DNA from: a virus
Virus record (IMG/VR): IMGVR_UViG_3300025646_006814
Location: 1-20,527 of that record
Reading direction: 5' to 3' (one strand)
DNA: 20,527 nt
Within the stretch, counting starts at the first letter, position 1. Each line of letters begins with the position of its first letter. The notes under the pieces are model-generated. The model saw only the letters and a list, made by a program, of their open reading frames with translations, was not told the origin of the DNA and searched no databases. The translations under genes were made by a program, and so were the position numbers. Positions 1-7,788 of the stretch are shown here, piece by piece.

Positions 1-2166
1 TTCGTTTGTATTCCAATCTCCTGATTGGTTAGTAAATGAAGCTGTTGCTGGGTAGTTTTCAGTTATATTAACTGTAAATGTTGTTTGGTTTGTAGTACCA
101 AATGAATTTGATGCTGTAATTTCACCACTAATTGTATCTCCTGATGCTATACCTGAACCTGAAATATCTTGGGAACTAGATAAATAACCACTGGCATTTA
201 CTGAAAAATCATTTGAAGAACTAACAGTCCAAGTTACAGATTGGTTTGAATTAAATTGAGCTACTGTTCCTGATCTACCATTTGTACTATCGTAGATATT
301 ATCTCCAGCTAAAGCAGATTCAATTAAATAAAATGCTTGAACACCATCAATAGAAGGTGGGGCATCATCTGCTACTGGAATAGTAATTTCACCCGAGCTT
401 GTAGTTTCATTAAAGTTATCTCTAACACTTACACGGTAAACATAAGAATTAATTAAATCTGAATTTAAATAAACCCCTACTTTACGGGTTACCTCACCTG
501 AAGAATCTACTTGGAAAGCATCTTCTGTTGGGTCATTTTGACCTGTACCTGTATAAGAACCAGTTGAAACCGGAGTTCCATCTAATGCTAAAGATATTAA
601 ATTAAAGTTCGTAAATGTAACAACATCTCCTTCTGGTTCAGTTACTGAAATAGTTCCTGCTGAGGTACCATCTGCTGAACTTTCTGTTACACCTGTTAAA
701 GTTTGATTGTTTACAGTAGGAGCTATATTATCTGTTACAGTAATTATAGATGGTAAGTAGGTGATTGAATTGTCATCTTGAGAAGGATAATGTTCATCAC
801 TCGCTGTTAACACATAAGTAAATTCATTAGTTCCTTCATAATCTAAAGAACCTGTAGTTTGAACTAATCTTACAAAAGTTCCTGAAATCTGTAATTCAAA
901 TGAACCTGAAGGTAAAACGCCTGAACCTGTTCCTATTGTAATAGTATCACTTTCAGCATCAGTATAGTAAATTTGAGCTTTACTTCCTGAATTTGAATTT
1001 TCATCTAATGAGCTAGTAAATGTAGTAATTATAGTACCTCCAACACTACCTTGTCTAAATACAGGAGCTTGGTTAGGAATTACTCTAATATAAACATTAC
1101 CATTTGTTTCTGAGCCGAATGAATCAGTTACAGTAATAGGGAATAATGATGAAGAATATCCTTGAGAAGTATCTGTATTGAGTGAAGAAGTTACTAATAC
1201 ATTAGCTGTAATTACACCTGATGAAGAGTTAATTCTAAAATAATCATCTGTGTAACTACTTTGAGTACTGTACGTTACAGTTTGTCCTTCAGGATCTGTT
1301 GTAGTAACAGTACCTACAGTTGAACCGCTAGCTTCAAATTCATCTATTGAAAAAGTATTTGCTGTAATTACTGGAGGGTTGTTAGGGAAAAATACAGCAT
1401 TTAAAAAATCTTGCACACTTCCTGTAGTACCTGCATTAAATGAAGCACTAAACATTGTAGGAAATAATTCTTGAGAAACAATTCTATCCCCATCATAAGT
1501 AACATCTCCACCAGAGCCTGTATCTACGGTAACTTCAAAAGTTGAAGCATCTCCTTTAGTAAAGGTAATTACATTATTGGCAGCAGAAGCTGTAGTAAGT
1601 AATGAACCTGTGTCTGTTGATCCTCCCCCACCTGAGCCTGTGTCTACTGTTAAATCAAATGTAGTACCATCACCTTTAGTAAGAGTAATAACATTGTTAG
1701 AAACAGATCCAGTTGTAACAGCATTAGGAGTATTAGAAGCTGTTTGAGCAGTTTCTACATATGAAGCAGTAGATGCATAAGATGCAGAAACAATTTCTAA
1801 ATTAAATGTAGTACTATCTCCTTTTGTAAAAGTAAGTGTGTTACCTGAAACTGATCCTGTTTGGATTAAAGAAGAAGTAATCGCTGAGATGTTTAGATCA
1901 AATGTGCTAGCATCTCCTTTAGTAAAGGTTAAAATAGGATTAGAGAAAGATCCTGTAGTAATTAATGAGCCTGTATCAACAGAGCCACCACCCCCAGAAC
2001 CAGTATCTACAGTAACAACGAATGTAGAGCCATCTCCTTTAGTAAAAGTAATATCATTTAATACAGCAGACGCTGTAAGGAGTAAACTCCCAGTATTACC
2101 TCCTTCTGTACTAGAATCTTGGAAACTTGCGAGAGATACCTGATCAAGAAATCTTATATTGGCCAT
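1..2166 (-). CDS. Large fibre/adhesin-like virion protein with N-terminal repeats and cadherin-like domains (partial, C-terminus beyond window)
   Basis: An open frame of 722 codons starts with ATG at 2166 (MANIRFLDQVSLASF) and reaches the left edge without a stop. Residues 25-220 hold five imperfect repeats around the core FTKGD-[GAS]-[ST]TF, at residues 41, 81, 113, 162 and 202, most of them followed by TVDTGSGGGGS-like glycine/serine linkers. From about residue 262 come several cadherin/Ig-like beta domains. These show NxPPVI- and NQAPVF-type domain starts, DPEG and EPEG turns, DSFGSE, and LDYEGTNEFTY, which resembles the LDxE calcium motif of cadherins. Composition is rich in Ser, Thr and Gly with almost no Cys. 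It follows gp15 and has its own upstream ATATTTAT element. I infer a long fibre or surface adhesin that binds host or environmental glycans. The exact role is unknown, and the repeats could also serve assembly. Confidence 0.8.
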   Translation of the reverse strand, partial: MANIRFLDQVSLASFQDSSTEGGNTGSLLLTASAVLNDITFTKGDGSTFVVTVDTGSGGGGSVDTGSLITTGSFSNPILTFTKGDASTFDLNISAITSSLIQTGSVSGNTLTFTKGDSTTFNLEIVSASYASTASYVETAQTASNTPNAVTTGSVSNNVITLTKGDGTTFDLTVDTGSGGGGSTDTGSLLTTASAANNVITFTKGDASTFEVTVDTGSGGDVTYDGDRIVSQELFPTMFSASFNAGTTGSVQDFLNAVFFPNNPPVITANTFSIDEFEASGSTVGTVTTTDPEGQTVTYSTQSSYTDDYFRINSSSGVITANVLVTSSLNTDTSQGYSSSLFPITVTDSFGSETNGNVYIRVIPNQAPVFRQGSVGGTIITTFTSSLDENSNSGSKAQIYYTDAESDTITIGTGSGVLPSGSFELQISGTFVRLVQTTGSLDYEGTNEFTYVLTASDEHYPSQDDNSITYLPSIITVTDNIAPTVNNQTLTGVTESSADGTSAGTISVTEPEGDVVTFTNFNLISLALDGTPVSTGSYTGTGQNDPTEDAFQVDSSGEVTRKVGVYLNSDLINSYVYRVSVRDNFNETTSSGEITIPVADDAPPSIDGVQAFYLIESALAGDNIYDSTNGRSGTVAQFNSNQSVTWTVSSSNDFSVNASGYLSSSQDISGSGIASGDTISGEITASNSFGTTNQTTFTVNITENYPATASFTNQSGDWNTNE
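1507..2094 (-). repeat. Five-copy protein-coding repeat (FTKGD units) in the fibre N-terminus
   Basis: Five in-frame units encode roughly TGSL-x-TTxS-x-N-x-ITFTKGD-x-STFxVTVDTGSGGGGS. Core-to-core spacing is 40, 32, 49 and 40 residues. Copies 1, 4 and 5 keep the VDTGSGG tail, while copies 2 and 3 have lost it. Copies 3 and 4 are separated by a Ser/Ala/Thr spacer, SASYASTASYVETAQTAS. At the DNA level the copies are diverged but share runs such as ACTTTTACTAAAGGAGAT (sense). Such arrays can expand or contract by recombination. Confidence 0.8.
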
Positions 2167-2178
2167 TTAATCCTATCC

Positions 2179-2194
2179 GTTTTGTAATAAATAT
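2179..2194 (-). promoter_or_regulatory. ATATTTAT element before the fibre gene (candidate promoter)
   Basis: The sense strand reads ATATTTATTACAAAAC in the 32-nt gap between the gp15 stop and the fibre start. The octamer ends 20 nt before the ATG. It is one of six such sites in the window. This copy is the only one whose complement is AATAAATAT rather than TATAAATAT. An AGGA lies between the element and the ATG and may act as a ribosome binding site. Confidence 0.5.
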
Positions 2195-2198
2195 CGGG

Positions 2199-3131
2199 TT
2201 AATATGTCACCTTTATTTTAGGTGTTTTTTCTCTTTCACCTTCGGTAACAATTCTATTCCCTTTAATATTTCCATTATAAATTCCTTCTTCAGAAGATAC
2301 TTCTAAACCAAAAATTACTTTAGATTTATCTCTAAACTTAGGAATTGCACTTAATTCTTTTTGTATTGTTTCAGGGACAATATACCCTCGTAAATTTATA
2401 TCAAATGTACTTCTTACAACTCTTTCTTGCCCTTCAGTTAGTTCTTGAACAGTAGCAAAACTATCTATACGAGCTCTAAATTTAAATCGTTCAGGATCAC
2501 CCCAGTATGAATCAGAAGCATAGTTAATTGCTTCAACAATTTTATTTAATTGTTCAATGTAATAAGTTTGAATTATACAACTATATTGAATAGTTACATA
2601 ATCCGGAACTACAACAGCATAGTATTGTTTAACAGGAATCCTATTATTTAAAACAGAAAAATTATCATAAGCATCCATTGATGAATAGCTTTTACCATAA
2701 ATCCCAAAATTAATAGGATTATTAGCATCTAATTTATTTCCAACGCTTCTGTCTTTACTTAAACTATTACGTTTAAACATAATAATAGGAGACATAATAC
2801 GTCCACTTTTATCTCTATAATATCCATCTTTTTGGAATGACTTCCATCTTTCAGGAGCACCATAAATAATAGGTACAGATATTCTTTCACCATTTTGATA
2901 AACATAAGGTTTAATTACGTTATTAAAATAGTACATAATAGATTCATCAATATCTTGAATACCAACTGAAAATGTTTTAGAAGTATCTCCAGTCCAAGAT
3001 GTTTGATTACCTCTATTAAACCCTGAGTCTGTATTATTAGGGTTTCCTAAAGATTTATCGTAAGGAACTATCATATCATTTGATATTTCCTTTTGGGTTT
3101 TTGGGATTGGTTTACGTCCTTGAGTTGCCAT
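2199..3131 (-). CDS. 15: gp15-like tail completion / sheath-stabilising protein
   Basis: This 310-residue protein is similar in length and layout to T4 gp15 (about 270 residues), which caps the tail tube and sheath and forms the interface to the neck. Shared features are visible by eye. VPIIYGAPERW (residues 86-96) corresponds to VPITYASKEHF in T4. A segment with IQYSCIIQTYYIEQLNKIV matches the T4 region YELSIFTRYEDDMFQIVEQ. It is followed by a strand reading RSTFDINLRGYIVPE, comparable to the T4 WSLTFEVNGWMYPP. The N-terminal 50 residues are polar and probably disordered. Its ATG overlaps the stop of the gp14-like gene (TAATG). The 13-14-15 order as in T4 supports the call. Confidence 0.75.
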   Translation of the reverse strand: MATQGRKPIPKTQKEISNDMIVPYDKSLGNPNNTDSGFNRGNQTSWTGDTSKTFSVGIQDIDESIMYYFNNVIKPYVYQNGERISVPIIYGAPERWKSFQKDGYYRDKSGRIMSPIIMFKRNSLSKDRSVGNKLDANNPINFGIYGKSYSSMDAYDNFSVLNNRIPVKQYYAVVVPDYVTIQYSCIIQTYYIEQLNKIVEAINYASDSYWGDPERFKFRARIDSFATVQELTEGQERVVRSTFDINLRGYIVPETIQKELSAIPKFRDKSKVIFGLEVSSEEGIYNGNIKGNRIVTEGEREKTPKIKVTY

Positions 3132-3652
3132 TAGAATCTTTCTTTAGTTATACCAACTTTATCAGCAGGTACATAATGAGTATTACAAATAATCGAAACA
3201 TTGTAACCAAAGTTCTCTAAATCACTTTCTAATGGGTTAACTCCATCATCTCCTTTATTAGGGTAATCTGGGTTTTTACCTACAAAGTATTGGTTAGCAT
3301 TTGTGCTATCTACCTCATAATATCCTTTTTGGTATAAGAAAATATCTCCTACTTCAGGAACTACATTGGCATCTACTAAATCATCTCTTAAAAATTTAAA
3401 TGTGATTCCCCATTGAAAATCTATACCAAAATCACTTTCAGGGTAAGATTGGTTTTGTCTTTCAATTAAGCAGTAAAGTAAAACAGGATCATCATAATAT
3501 TTAGCTTGAGCTGCTTCACCATATAAATTTACTTTAGTTTCTTCTAATCTAAATTTGTAAATAGCTACTTGTTGAGAAATAATATTACCCATCAACTCTC
3601 GGTTGACGTGTCTAAACATACTTATATCTCTTGCCTCACCGTATAATGCCAT
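3131..3652 (-). CDS. 14: gp14-like neck protein
   Basis: This 173-residue protein has VNLYGEAAQAKYYDDPV (residues 41-57), a segment FGIDFQWGITFKFLRDD, and PEVGDIFLYQKGYYEVD (residues 99-115). In T4-like cyanophages, gp14 neck proteins show the same succession: a tyrosine-rich strand, a Phe-x-Val/Ile strand, then a PxxGDxIY-type loop. Neck protein gp14 joins with gp13 to form the gate between the filled head and the tail. Here the gene is shorter than T4 gp14 (256 residues), so only the core domain appears to be kept. One base separates it from the preceding gp13-like stop, and it overlaps the next start. The identification rests on the motif pattern and on its place between gp13-like and gp15-like genes. 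Confidence 0.65.
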   Translation of the reverse strand: MALYGEARDISMFRHVNRELMGNIISQQVAIYKFRLEETKVNLYGEAAQAKYYDDPVLLYCLIERQNQSYPESDFGIDFQWGITFKFLRDDLVDANVVPEVGDIFLYQKGYYEVDSTNANQYFVGKNPDYPNKGDDGVNPLESDLENFGYNVSIICNTHYVPADKVGITKERF

Positions 3653-3653
3653 T

Positions 3654-4826
3654 TTAACCTATATAAATTGTCATAGGAACCTTATTTAACTCATTTTGAG
3701 CAGCATCTCCTTCAGCAGCTTTTCTTTCTAATCTAGATTTTCTTGAACTATCGTCTAAATAAACTCTTAATTTTTCTTTTAAAGCTGTTTTTTCACTAGT
3801 ACCTTGGTCAACTAAAGTAGAACCATTTAATGTTACTTCAGCACCTGGAATAGGAACTGAAGAATATTTGTTTCTTACTAAACCTAAAGTTTCTTTTACA
3901 ATTGCTAATGTGTATTCAAAAATCCATTGACGACCAATTGAATTTATTTGAGAATAAACTGGATTAGCATAAGGAACATTAGATACATTAGAAACTAAAT
4001 TACTTCCATCAGATAAATTATCTGAAATTCTATCAGATTTTAAAATATATTCAAACCATAAATTAGTTCCTTCATCAGCAGTTGATGGGATTGGGAATAT
4101 TTTTAATCTGTTATTAATCAATTCAAAACTGTAAGCTGATAATCTAACTTGGTTAGACATTTCTAGAGCTTGAATTGAAGCAATATCGTAGTTTACGGGC
4201 ATTGCTAAGAAACTATAGGCGGTATTATACGCAGTAAATCCATATGAACCCAAGTACCCACCAAAACCGAGACCTGTGTTATACCCAGGTGCTCCATAAT
4301 AATATTGGGCAGAAGCTGGTGTATCGTTGTAGTAAACTCGTTTAATCTCTAAATCACTGCCTGAGATTCCGTTTTCAGTAGCCCAGGTATCTAAATTGTA
4401 AGTTTGTTGTGAACCTGTTAAAACAATAGAACCACTATACCAAGTTACATTTCCTCCAACTCCTGCTTCTTCAGCATATTGTTGAGAAATCCTAATAATA
4501 TTAGAAAAATTAGGAGTAATTACAGTATTATTTAATTCTGAGGCAGGGTATGTAGTAGTATTTGAACCAATAAGATCAACTAAATCTTCTCTAACTAAAT
4601 AGGCATAAATTTCATTACCATAAGTAGTTACAGCTTCTTCAAAAGCAGTATAAAATTGGATATCTTGCAATTCAACATTTTCAATAGGATAACCCAAACG
4701 CTGAGCACAAAATTTAGCTACTTTATCAGCATCTACTTGGAAATCTAGGTCATTATCATAGAATCCAAATGGTGTATCGCCTGGGGAGAATGAGGAACTA
4801 CCTGGCCAAATAGGAATTACTGCCAT
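3654..4826 (-). CDS. 13: gp13-like neck (head completion) protein
   Basis: This 390-residue protein starts MAVIPIWPGSSSF and has an alpha-helical N-terminal segment (VDADKVAKFCAQRLGYPIEN, about residues 31-50). A helix with FEEAVTTYGNEIYAYLVRE follows, typical of the connector/adaptor helical bundle. A beta-rich, Tyr/Gly-rich middle (residues 150-235, including a YYYGAPGYNTGLGFGGYLG loop) is probably an insertion. The C-terminus returns to a helix with FEYTLAIVKETLGLVRNKYSSV and ends in charged Lys/Arg. T4 gp13 is 309 residues, so this version is longer. It sits directly before the gp14- and gp15-like genes. In T4, gp13 seals the portal after packaging. I am fairly confident of the neck role, less so of strict gp13 orthology. 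Confidence 0.6.
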   Translation of the reverse strand: MAVIPIWPGSSSFSPGDTPFGFYDNDLDFQVDADKVAKFCAQRLGYPIENVELQDIQFYTAFEEAVTTYGNEIYAYLVREDLVDLIGSNTTTYPASELNNTVITPNFSNIIRISQQYAEEAGVGGNVTWYSGSIVLTGSQQTYNLDTWATENGISGSDLEIKRVYYNDTPASAQYYYGAPGYNTGLGFGGYLGSYGFTAYNTAYSFLAMPVNYDIASIQALEMSNQVRLSAYSFELINNRLKIFPIPSTADEGTNLWFEYILKSDRISDNLSDGSNLVSNVSNVPYANPVYSQINSIGRQWIFEYTLAIVKETLGLVRNKYSSVPIPGAEVTLNGSTLVDQGTSEKTALKEKLRVYLDDSSRKSRLERKAAEGDAAQNELNKVPMTIYIG

Positions 4827-4837
4827 AATTTTTTATA

Positions 4838-5287
4838 TTAAGCGTTTACAAATACGTACTCTACATCAATACTACTCCCTGAAGCATATACTGAAACTAC
4901 TTCTAAAGTTGATGATAAAGGACCACTAAATTCACTTCCAGTAATATTAGCACTAGTCCACATAAATGATGAAGTAGGAAGTACTTCTTGGCTCCAGTAC
5001 TCATCACTAGAACCACTTAAAGTAACTATTAAACTGTAAGCATCATCTAAATTAGTAATTCGAGCATATTTAATACTACTAGAAGGAAAGGTTCCAGCTC
5101 CAGGATTTACTCCATTAATATTAATTAAATCAATAGAAGTTGTATTAGGACAAGTTACTATTCTTCTATCAAAATTAGTAACATCACTAACTTTATAGAG
5201 AGTTTCATTAAGAGTACGAACATCTTTTACTATATGTTCTTCTTTTACTGTAACTTGAAATGTAGTACCAGATATTGTAGAGGCCAT
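4838..5287 (-). CDS. Small beta-rich virion-type protein, function unknown
   Basis: This 149-residue protein starts MASTISGTTFQVTVKEE. It is rich in Ser, Thr, Val and Ile with alternating hydrophobic residues (for example YSLIVTLSGSS and SSIDVEYVFVNA at the C-terminus), as expected for a beta-sandwich. It has no signal peptide, membrane segment or catalytic motif that I can see. It leads the neck gene block, directly before gp13-like, with an ATATTTAT element 14 nt upstream. I infer a head- or neck-decorating or small structural protein. The position would also suit a head-tail connector accessory. I do not recognise a named family. Confidence 0.6.
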   Translation of the reverse strand: MASTISGTTFQVTVKEEHIVKDVRTLNETLYKVSDVTNFDRRIVTCPNTTSIDLININGVNPGAGTFPSSSIKYARITNLDDAYSLIVTLSGSSDEYWSQEVLPTSSFMWTSANITGSEFSGPLSSTLEVVSVYASGSSIDVEYVFVNA

Positions 5288-5293
5288 ATTAAT

Positions 5294-5309
5294 ATTTTGT
5301 TATAAATAT
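5294..5309 (-). promoter_or_regulatory. ATATTTAT element before the neck gene block (candidate promoter)
   Basis: The sense strand reads ATATTTATAACAAAAT, and the octamer ends 14 nt before the ATG at 5287. It lies in the short gap after the PhoH gene, where a new transcription unit (small virion protein, gp13, gp14, gp15) would begin. The complementary strand reads TATAAATAT. Confidence 0.55.
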
Positions 5310-5311
5310 TG

Positions 5312-5338
5312 AAAAAATATGGTTCCTTCCTATTTTTT
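5312..5338 (-). terminator. Possible weak terminator at the end of phoH
   Basis: The sense strand reads AAAAAATAGG, a six-base loop, then CC-A-TATTTTTT. This gives an A/T stem of about eight pairs capped by two G-C pairs, with a T-run on the 3' side. It overlaps the phoH stop codon. The G-C content is too low for a confident call, but it separates two blocks and lies just before an ATATTTAT element. Confidence 0.3.
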
Positions 5339-6058
5339 ACGACCGCTTGAACCTTGAATTCCAGCTAATCCTCTTTCTTCAGCTTCCTCATATATTTCTA
5401 GTAAATCATCTACAATTGGATCTCTGTGGTTATTCATTAGTGTTACAGCTGTCATGTTTTTAATTTTACGAGCAGCTGCATATAAAAATCTAAATCCGGA
5501 ATCACGTTTTGATTTTAAATCAACCTGTCCATCATCTCCACAAATAATCATTTTGGAACGTAAACCAATTCTGGTTACAATCATTTCCATTTGTTCGTGA
5601 GTTACGTTTTGGGCCTCGTCTACAATAATAATACTATCGAGAAAAGTTCTACCACGCATAAAAGATACAGGAACAATTTCGATTTTACCCTCTTCGATGA
5701 GCTTTTCGATTTTGACTTTATCATATAAAGCAAACATGTTTTGATAGATAGGTTGAACCCACGGATCCATTTTTTCCCTTAAATCACCTGGTAAGAATCC
5801 AATGTCTTCTTTTGAGACAGTAGGTCTTGTAATGATAATTTTTTCAATCTCTCTCATAAACAATTTATCGAGAGCAATTTGACATGCTAGCATTGTTTTA
5901 CCGGAACCGGCTTTACCTGCTAACAAGGTAAGTGTACTATCTAATATCTTAGCTTTAGCTTCTTTTTGTTCTTCGTTTAATGAAATTTTAAATTTGATAG
6001 GTCCTTTGGGTTTACGTTTTTCAATGAATACCTGATCGGTATGATGATTTGATGCCAT
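5330..6058 (-). CDS. phoH: PhoH-like P-loop ATPase
   Basis: This 242-residue protein is a full-length PhoH domain. Walker A is GKAGSGKT (residues 48-55), Walker B is IIIVDEAQ (143-150), and GDDGQVD (174-180) is the PhoH sensor segment. The family signatures ITRPTVSKEDIGFLPGD and MRGRTF are also present. PhoH proteins are RNA/ATP-binding ATPases whose cellular role is unresolved; they are very common in marine myoviruses, sometimes linked to phosphate stress. The ATG at 6058 lies 38 nt inside the preceding decarboxylase-like gene, in another frame. No nearer in-frame ATG exists, so the two genes are probably translationally coupled. It is the last gene of the enzyme cassette. Confidence 0.95.
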   Translation of the reverse strand: MASNHHTDQVFIEKRKPKGPIKFKISLNEEQKEAKAKILDSTLTLLAGKAGSGKTMLACQIALDKLFMREIEKIIITRPTVSKEDIGFLPGDLREKMDPWVQPIYQNMFALYDKVKIEKLIEEGKIEIVPVSFMRGRTFLDSIIIVDEAQNVTHEQMEMIVTRIGLRSKMIICGDDGQVDLKSKRDSGFRFLYAAARKIKNMTAVTLMNNHRDPIVDDLLEIYEEAEERGLAGIQGSSGRKK

Positions 6059-6773
6059 TATCTTTGTAGTTGATTTTTACTAATTTATCAAGGCCAGCAT
6101 TTACATGCATTGTATCTTCTAATACGGTCTCGAAATTGAATCTCTCATCCAGAGGTAGAACTAAATCTACTTGGGATCCCCATCTAATTAGACTAAATCT
6201 TTCGTTTTGAGCACAAAGATCTAATTGCTTCTTAAATGGAGCAATTACATTTACATCTTCATCGGCTATTTGGATTAAATAATATGTGTAATCTAGAGAA
6301 GGAACATACACTTGGTTAAACATTCGTTCATTGTACTTTAAGTACTCCATGTTATTAGGGTTGATTACTTTATTAAGAATATCCTTCTCAACCGCTAACA
6401 TAGGTTTATTCGTTGATTCAATCGGTTCTAATGATTCGTACGTGAGTACTCCACCATAAGGGATTCGATTGATATGGACGTCGTAAAACGACATAAAAAT
6501 ACCAATTACCAGCGACGGTTTATCATACTCGTCGTTACCCATAACGTCTTTTAAAGTGTAATCTATTCCTTTTATTTCAACAACCGCTTCATCTGGTTGT
6601 ACAACTTTTTGATATATAATTGTTCCATCCGCTGGGCTATAAAAGTGTTCCCAATCAATGTAATTTGGACGAAGAGGATCTCTAAAGAAAAATGTATTGC
6701 TTAATTCGCCTACAGGCATTTTTTGAAGTTCTTTAACTTCTCCGTTTAACCAATCTTCTAATCTTTCAGCCAT
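6021..6773 (-). CDS. Phosphatidylserine decarboxylase-like pyruvoyl enzyme
   Basis: This 250-residue protein carries the ordered motifs of the phosphatidylserine decarboxylase family. These are FYSPADGTI (residues 44-52, Asp48), an IKG near residue 68, FMSFYDVHINRIPYGG (93-108, His100), NER (148-150), and RWGSQVDLVLP (197-207). In the family, the enzyme cuts itself between Gly and Ser, and the Ser becomes a pyruvoyl cofactor; here that would be Gly199-Ser200. The catalytic Asp, His and Ser all appear to be present. The usual reaction turns phosphatidylserine into phosphatidylethanolamine plus CO2. No membrane segment is seen, as in the short soluble type. It begins at a TAATG overlap with the pentein gene, so the two are probably made together. 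It might act on host membrane lipid or on another carboxylated substrate. The family is clear; the substrate is not. Confidence 0.85.
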   Translation of the reverse strand: MAERLEDWLNGEVKELQKMPVGELSNTFFFRDPLRPNYIDWEHFYSPADGTIIYQKVVQPDEAVVEIKGIDYTLKDVMGNDEYDKPSLVIGIFMSFYDVHINRIPYGGVLTYESLEPIESTNKPMLAVEKDILNKVINPNNMEYLKYNERMFNQVYVPSLDYTYYLIQIADEDVNVIAPFKKQLDLCAQNERFSLIRWGSQVDLVLPLDERFNFETVLEDTMHVNAGLDKLVKINYKDNGIKSSYRSGIH

Positions 6774-7687
6774 TATAATAAAGATTTAGAATGATCAACT
6801 CTATTTAAGTGCATTACCATACAAGATAGCATAGCTCCTGATTTTATGTATTCAGACAGGTTAAAGATAACTGGTTCCATACCTGCGTTAGAGCATATTT
6901 TTTCTAAGCTTTCAATTTTATGTTTTTCCATCTCATAATATTCATGAGATTTTTTTAGCTCAGCAATATTTGAAGCACATAAAATCATATTTCCTAATCT
7001 AACAGAATTAGTCATACCACCTAAAGCATCATCTGTATCAACCGGGATTATTTCAGTATGTTGTTCTATTGCGCGTAACTCTTCAGGAGTATATAGTTCC
7101 GTGGCTACTAATGTTTGATCGTTATTTAACGCAAATATGCTGCAATCTAAATGGTACATATATTCATCTGTCATAGCAACCTTAATAATATTCATACCAA
7201 ATTCTTTTTCCATCCACTCGTATGTTTTAATGTTAGAGCGAATACCATAACCTCCGATATAAACATTATCATAAAGATATTTAATGTCTGCTTCACCTTC
7301 CCATTTATAAGGAGAAATGTGAGTTTTATATCCCATTTGTTGGAAAAATTTCTCACCAACTAATTCTTCACCTTTACGAGGATCTGATGTGTAATTTGAT
7401 AATAAAATAATATTATCATTTGTAATATGAGGTAATTGTAAACCTAAATTTGCAACGTAGACTTGGTCTTGATAACTTCCTTCGGAAGGAAGTAAATAGA
7501 CAAGTGATTGGCCTGACATAAAGTTGTACAGGTCCATAAATTGTTTATATGCTTTAGGTCTGTTAATTTGGAGTTCGTCATCTGTTAACTCTTGCATCCA
7601 AATATTATTTGGATCATTCGTAGAGAGAGAAAACGGAAAATTCATTACATAACTTTGTAAGTGTAACTGAGATGGGGTTTCTTTCAT
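6773..7687 (-). CDS. Pentein-fold guanidino-group enzyme (amidinotransferase / arginine deiminase / dimethylargininase-like)
   Basis: This 304-residue protein shows the motif order of the pentein superfamily (amidinotransferase/DDAH type). The motifs are NFPFSLSTNDPNNIWM near the N-terminus, QDQVYVANLGL (residues 73-83), WEGEAD (129-134), GGYGIRS (145-151), YHLDCSIFAL (178-187), TNSVRLGN (226-233) and SEYIKSGAMLSCMVMHL (278-294). By family analogy the catalytic residues would be Cys289, His179 and Glu130/Asp134, all present. Members hydrolyse or transfer the guanidine carbon of arginine, methylarginines or agmatine. I cannot tell which from sequence. It is the first gene after the gp23 terminator and has its own ATATTTAT element. 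It is coupled by TAATG to the decarboxylase-like gene and, through that gene, to phoH. I know of no settled role for such an enzyme in a T4-like structural cluster. Confidence 0.8.
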   Translation of the reverse strand: MKETPSQLHLQSYVMNFPFSLSTNDPNNIWMQELTDDELQINRPKAYKQFMDLYNFMSGQSLVYLLPSEGSYQDQVYVANLGLQLPHITNDNIILLSNYTSDPRKGEELVGEKFFQQMGYKTHISPYKWEGEADIKYLYDNVYIGGYGIRSNIKTYEWMEKEFGMNIIKVAMTDEYMYHLDCSIFALNNDQTLVATELYTPEELRAIEQHTEIIPVDTDDALGGMTNSVRLGNMILCASNIAELKKSHEYYEMEKHKIESLEKICSNAGMEPVIFNLSEYIKSGAMLSCMVMHLNRVDHSKSLL

Positions 7688-7702
7688 TTTAGTAACTATT
7701 AT

Positions 7703-7718
7703 TATTTACTATAAATAT
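7703..7718 (-). promoter_or_regulatory. ATATTTAT element before the enzyme cassette (candidate promoter)
   Basis: The sense strand reads ATATTTATAGTAAATA, and the octamer ends 23 nt before the ATG at 7687. It sits between the gp23 terminator and the pentein gene, where a new transcript must start. The complement reads TATAAATAT. Confidence 0.55.
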
Positions 7719-7730
7719 AGTAAGTACCTA

Positions 7731-7765
7731 GTAGAATAAAGAAGGGCCTAGATTTCTCTAGGCCC
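7731..7765 (-). terminator. Rho-independent terminator after the major capsid gene
   Basis: A perfect 9-bp stem (7744-7752 with 7757-7765) is closed by a four-base loop. In the transcript it reads GGGCCTAGA-GAAA-TCTAGGCCC, a GNRA-type tetraloop, followed by the T-rich TTCTTTATT. It begins 23 nt after the gp23 stop and precedes the next candidate promoter. Confidence 0.85.
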
Positions 7766-7788
7766 CCTTTATCTATTGAACTATTCTA

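Noticed and set aside
1507-2094. Possible CRISPR array or DNA direct repeats
   Set aside because: Unit spacing is uneven (32-49 codons), copies are diverged, and all are in frame within a coding region.
1838-2143. Plus-strand open frame opposite the fibre gene
   Set aside because: Proline/valine-rich frame produced by the antisense of the FTKGD repeats; the minus-strand frame is continuous over 722 codons with clear domains.
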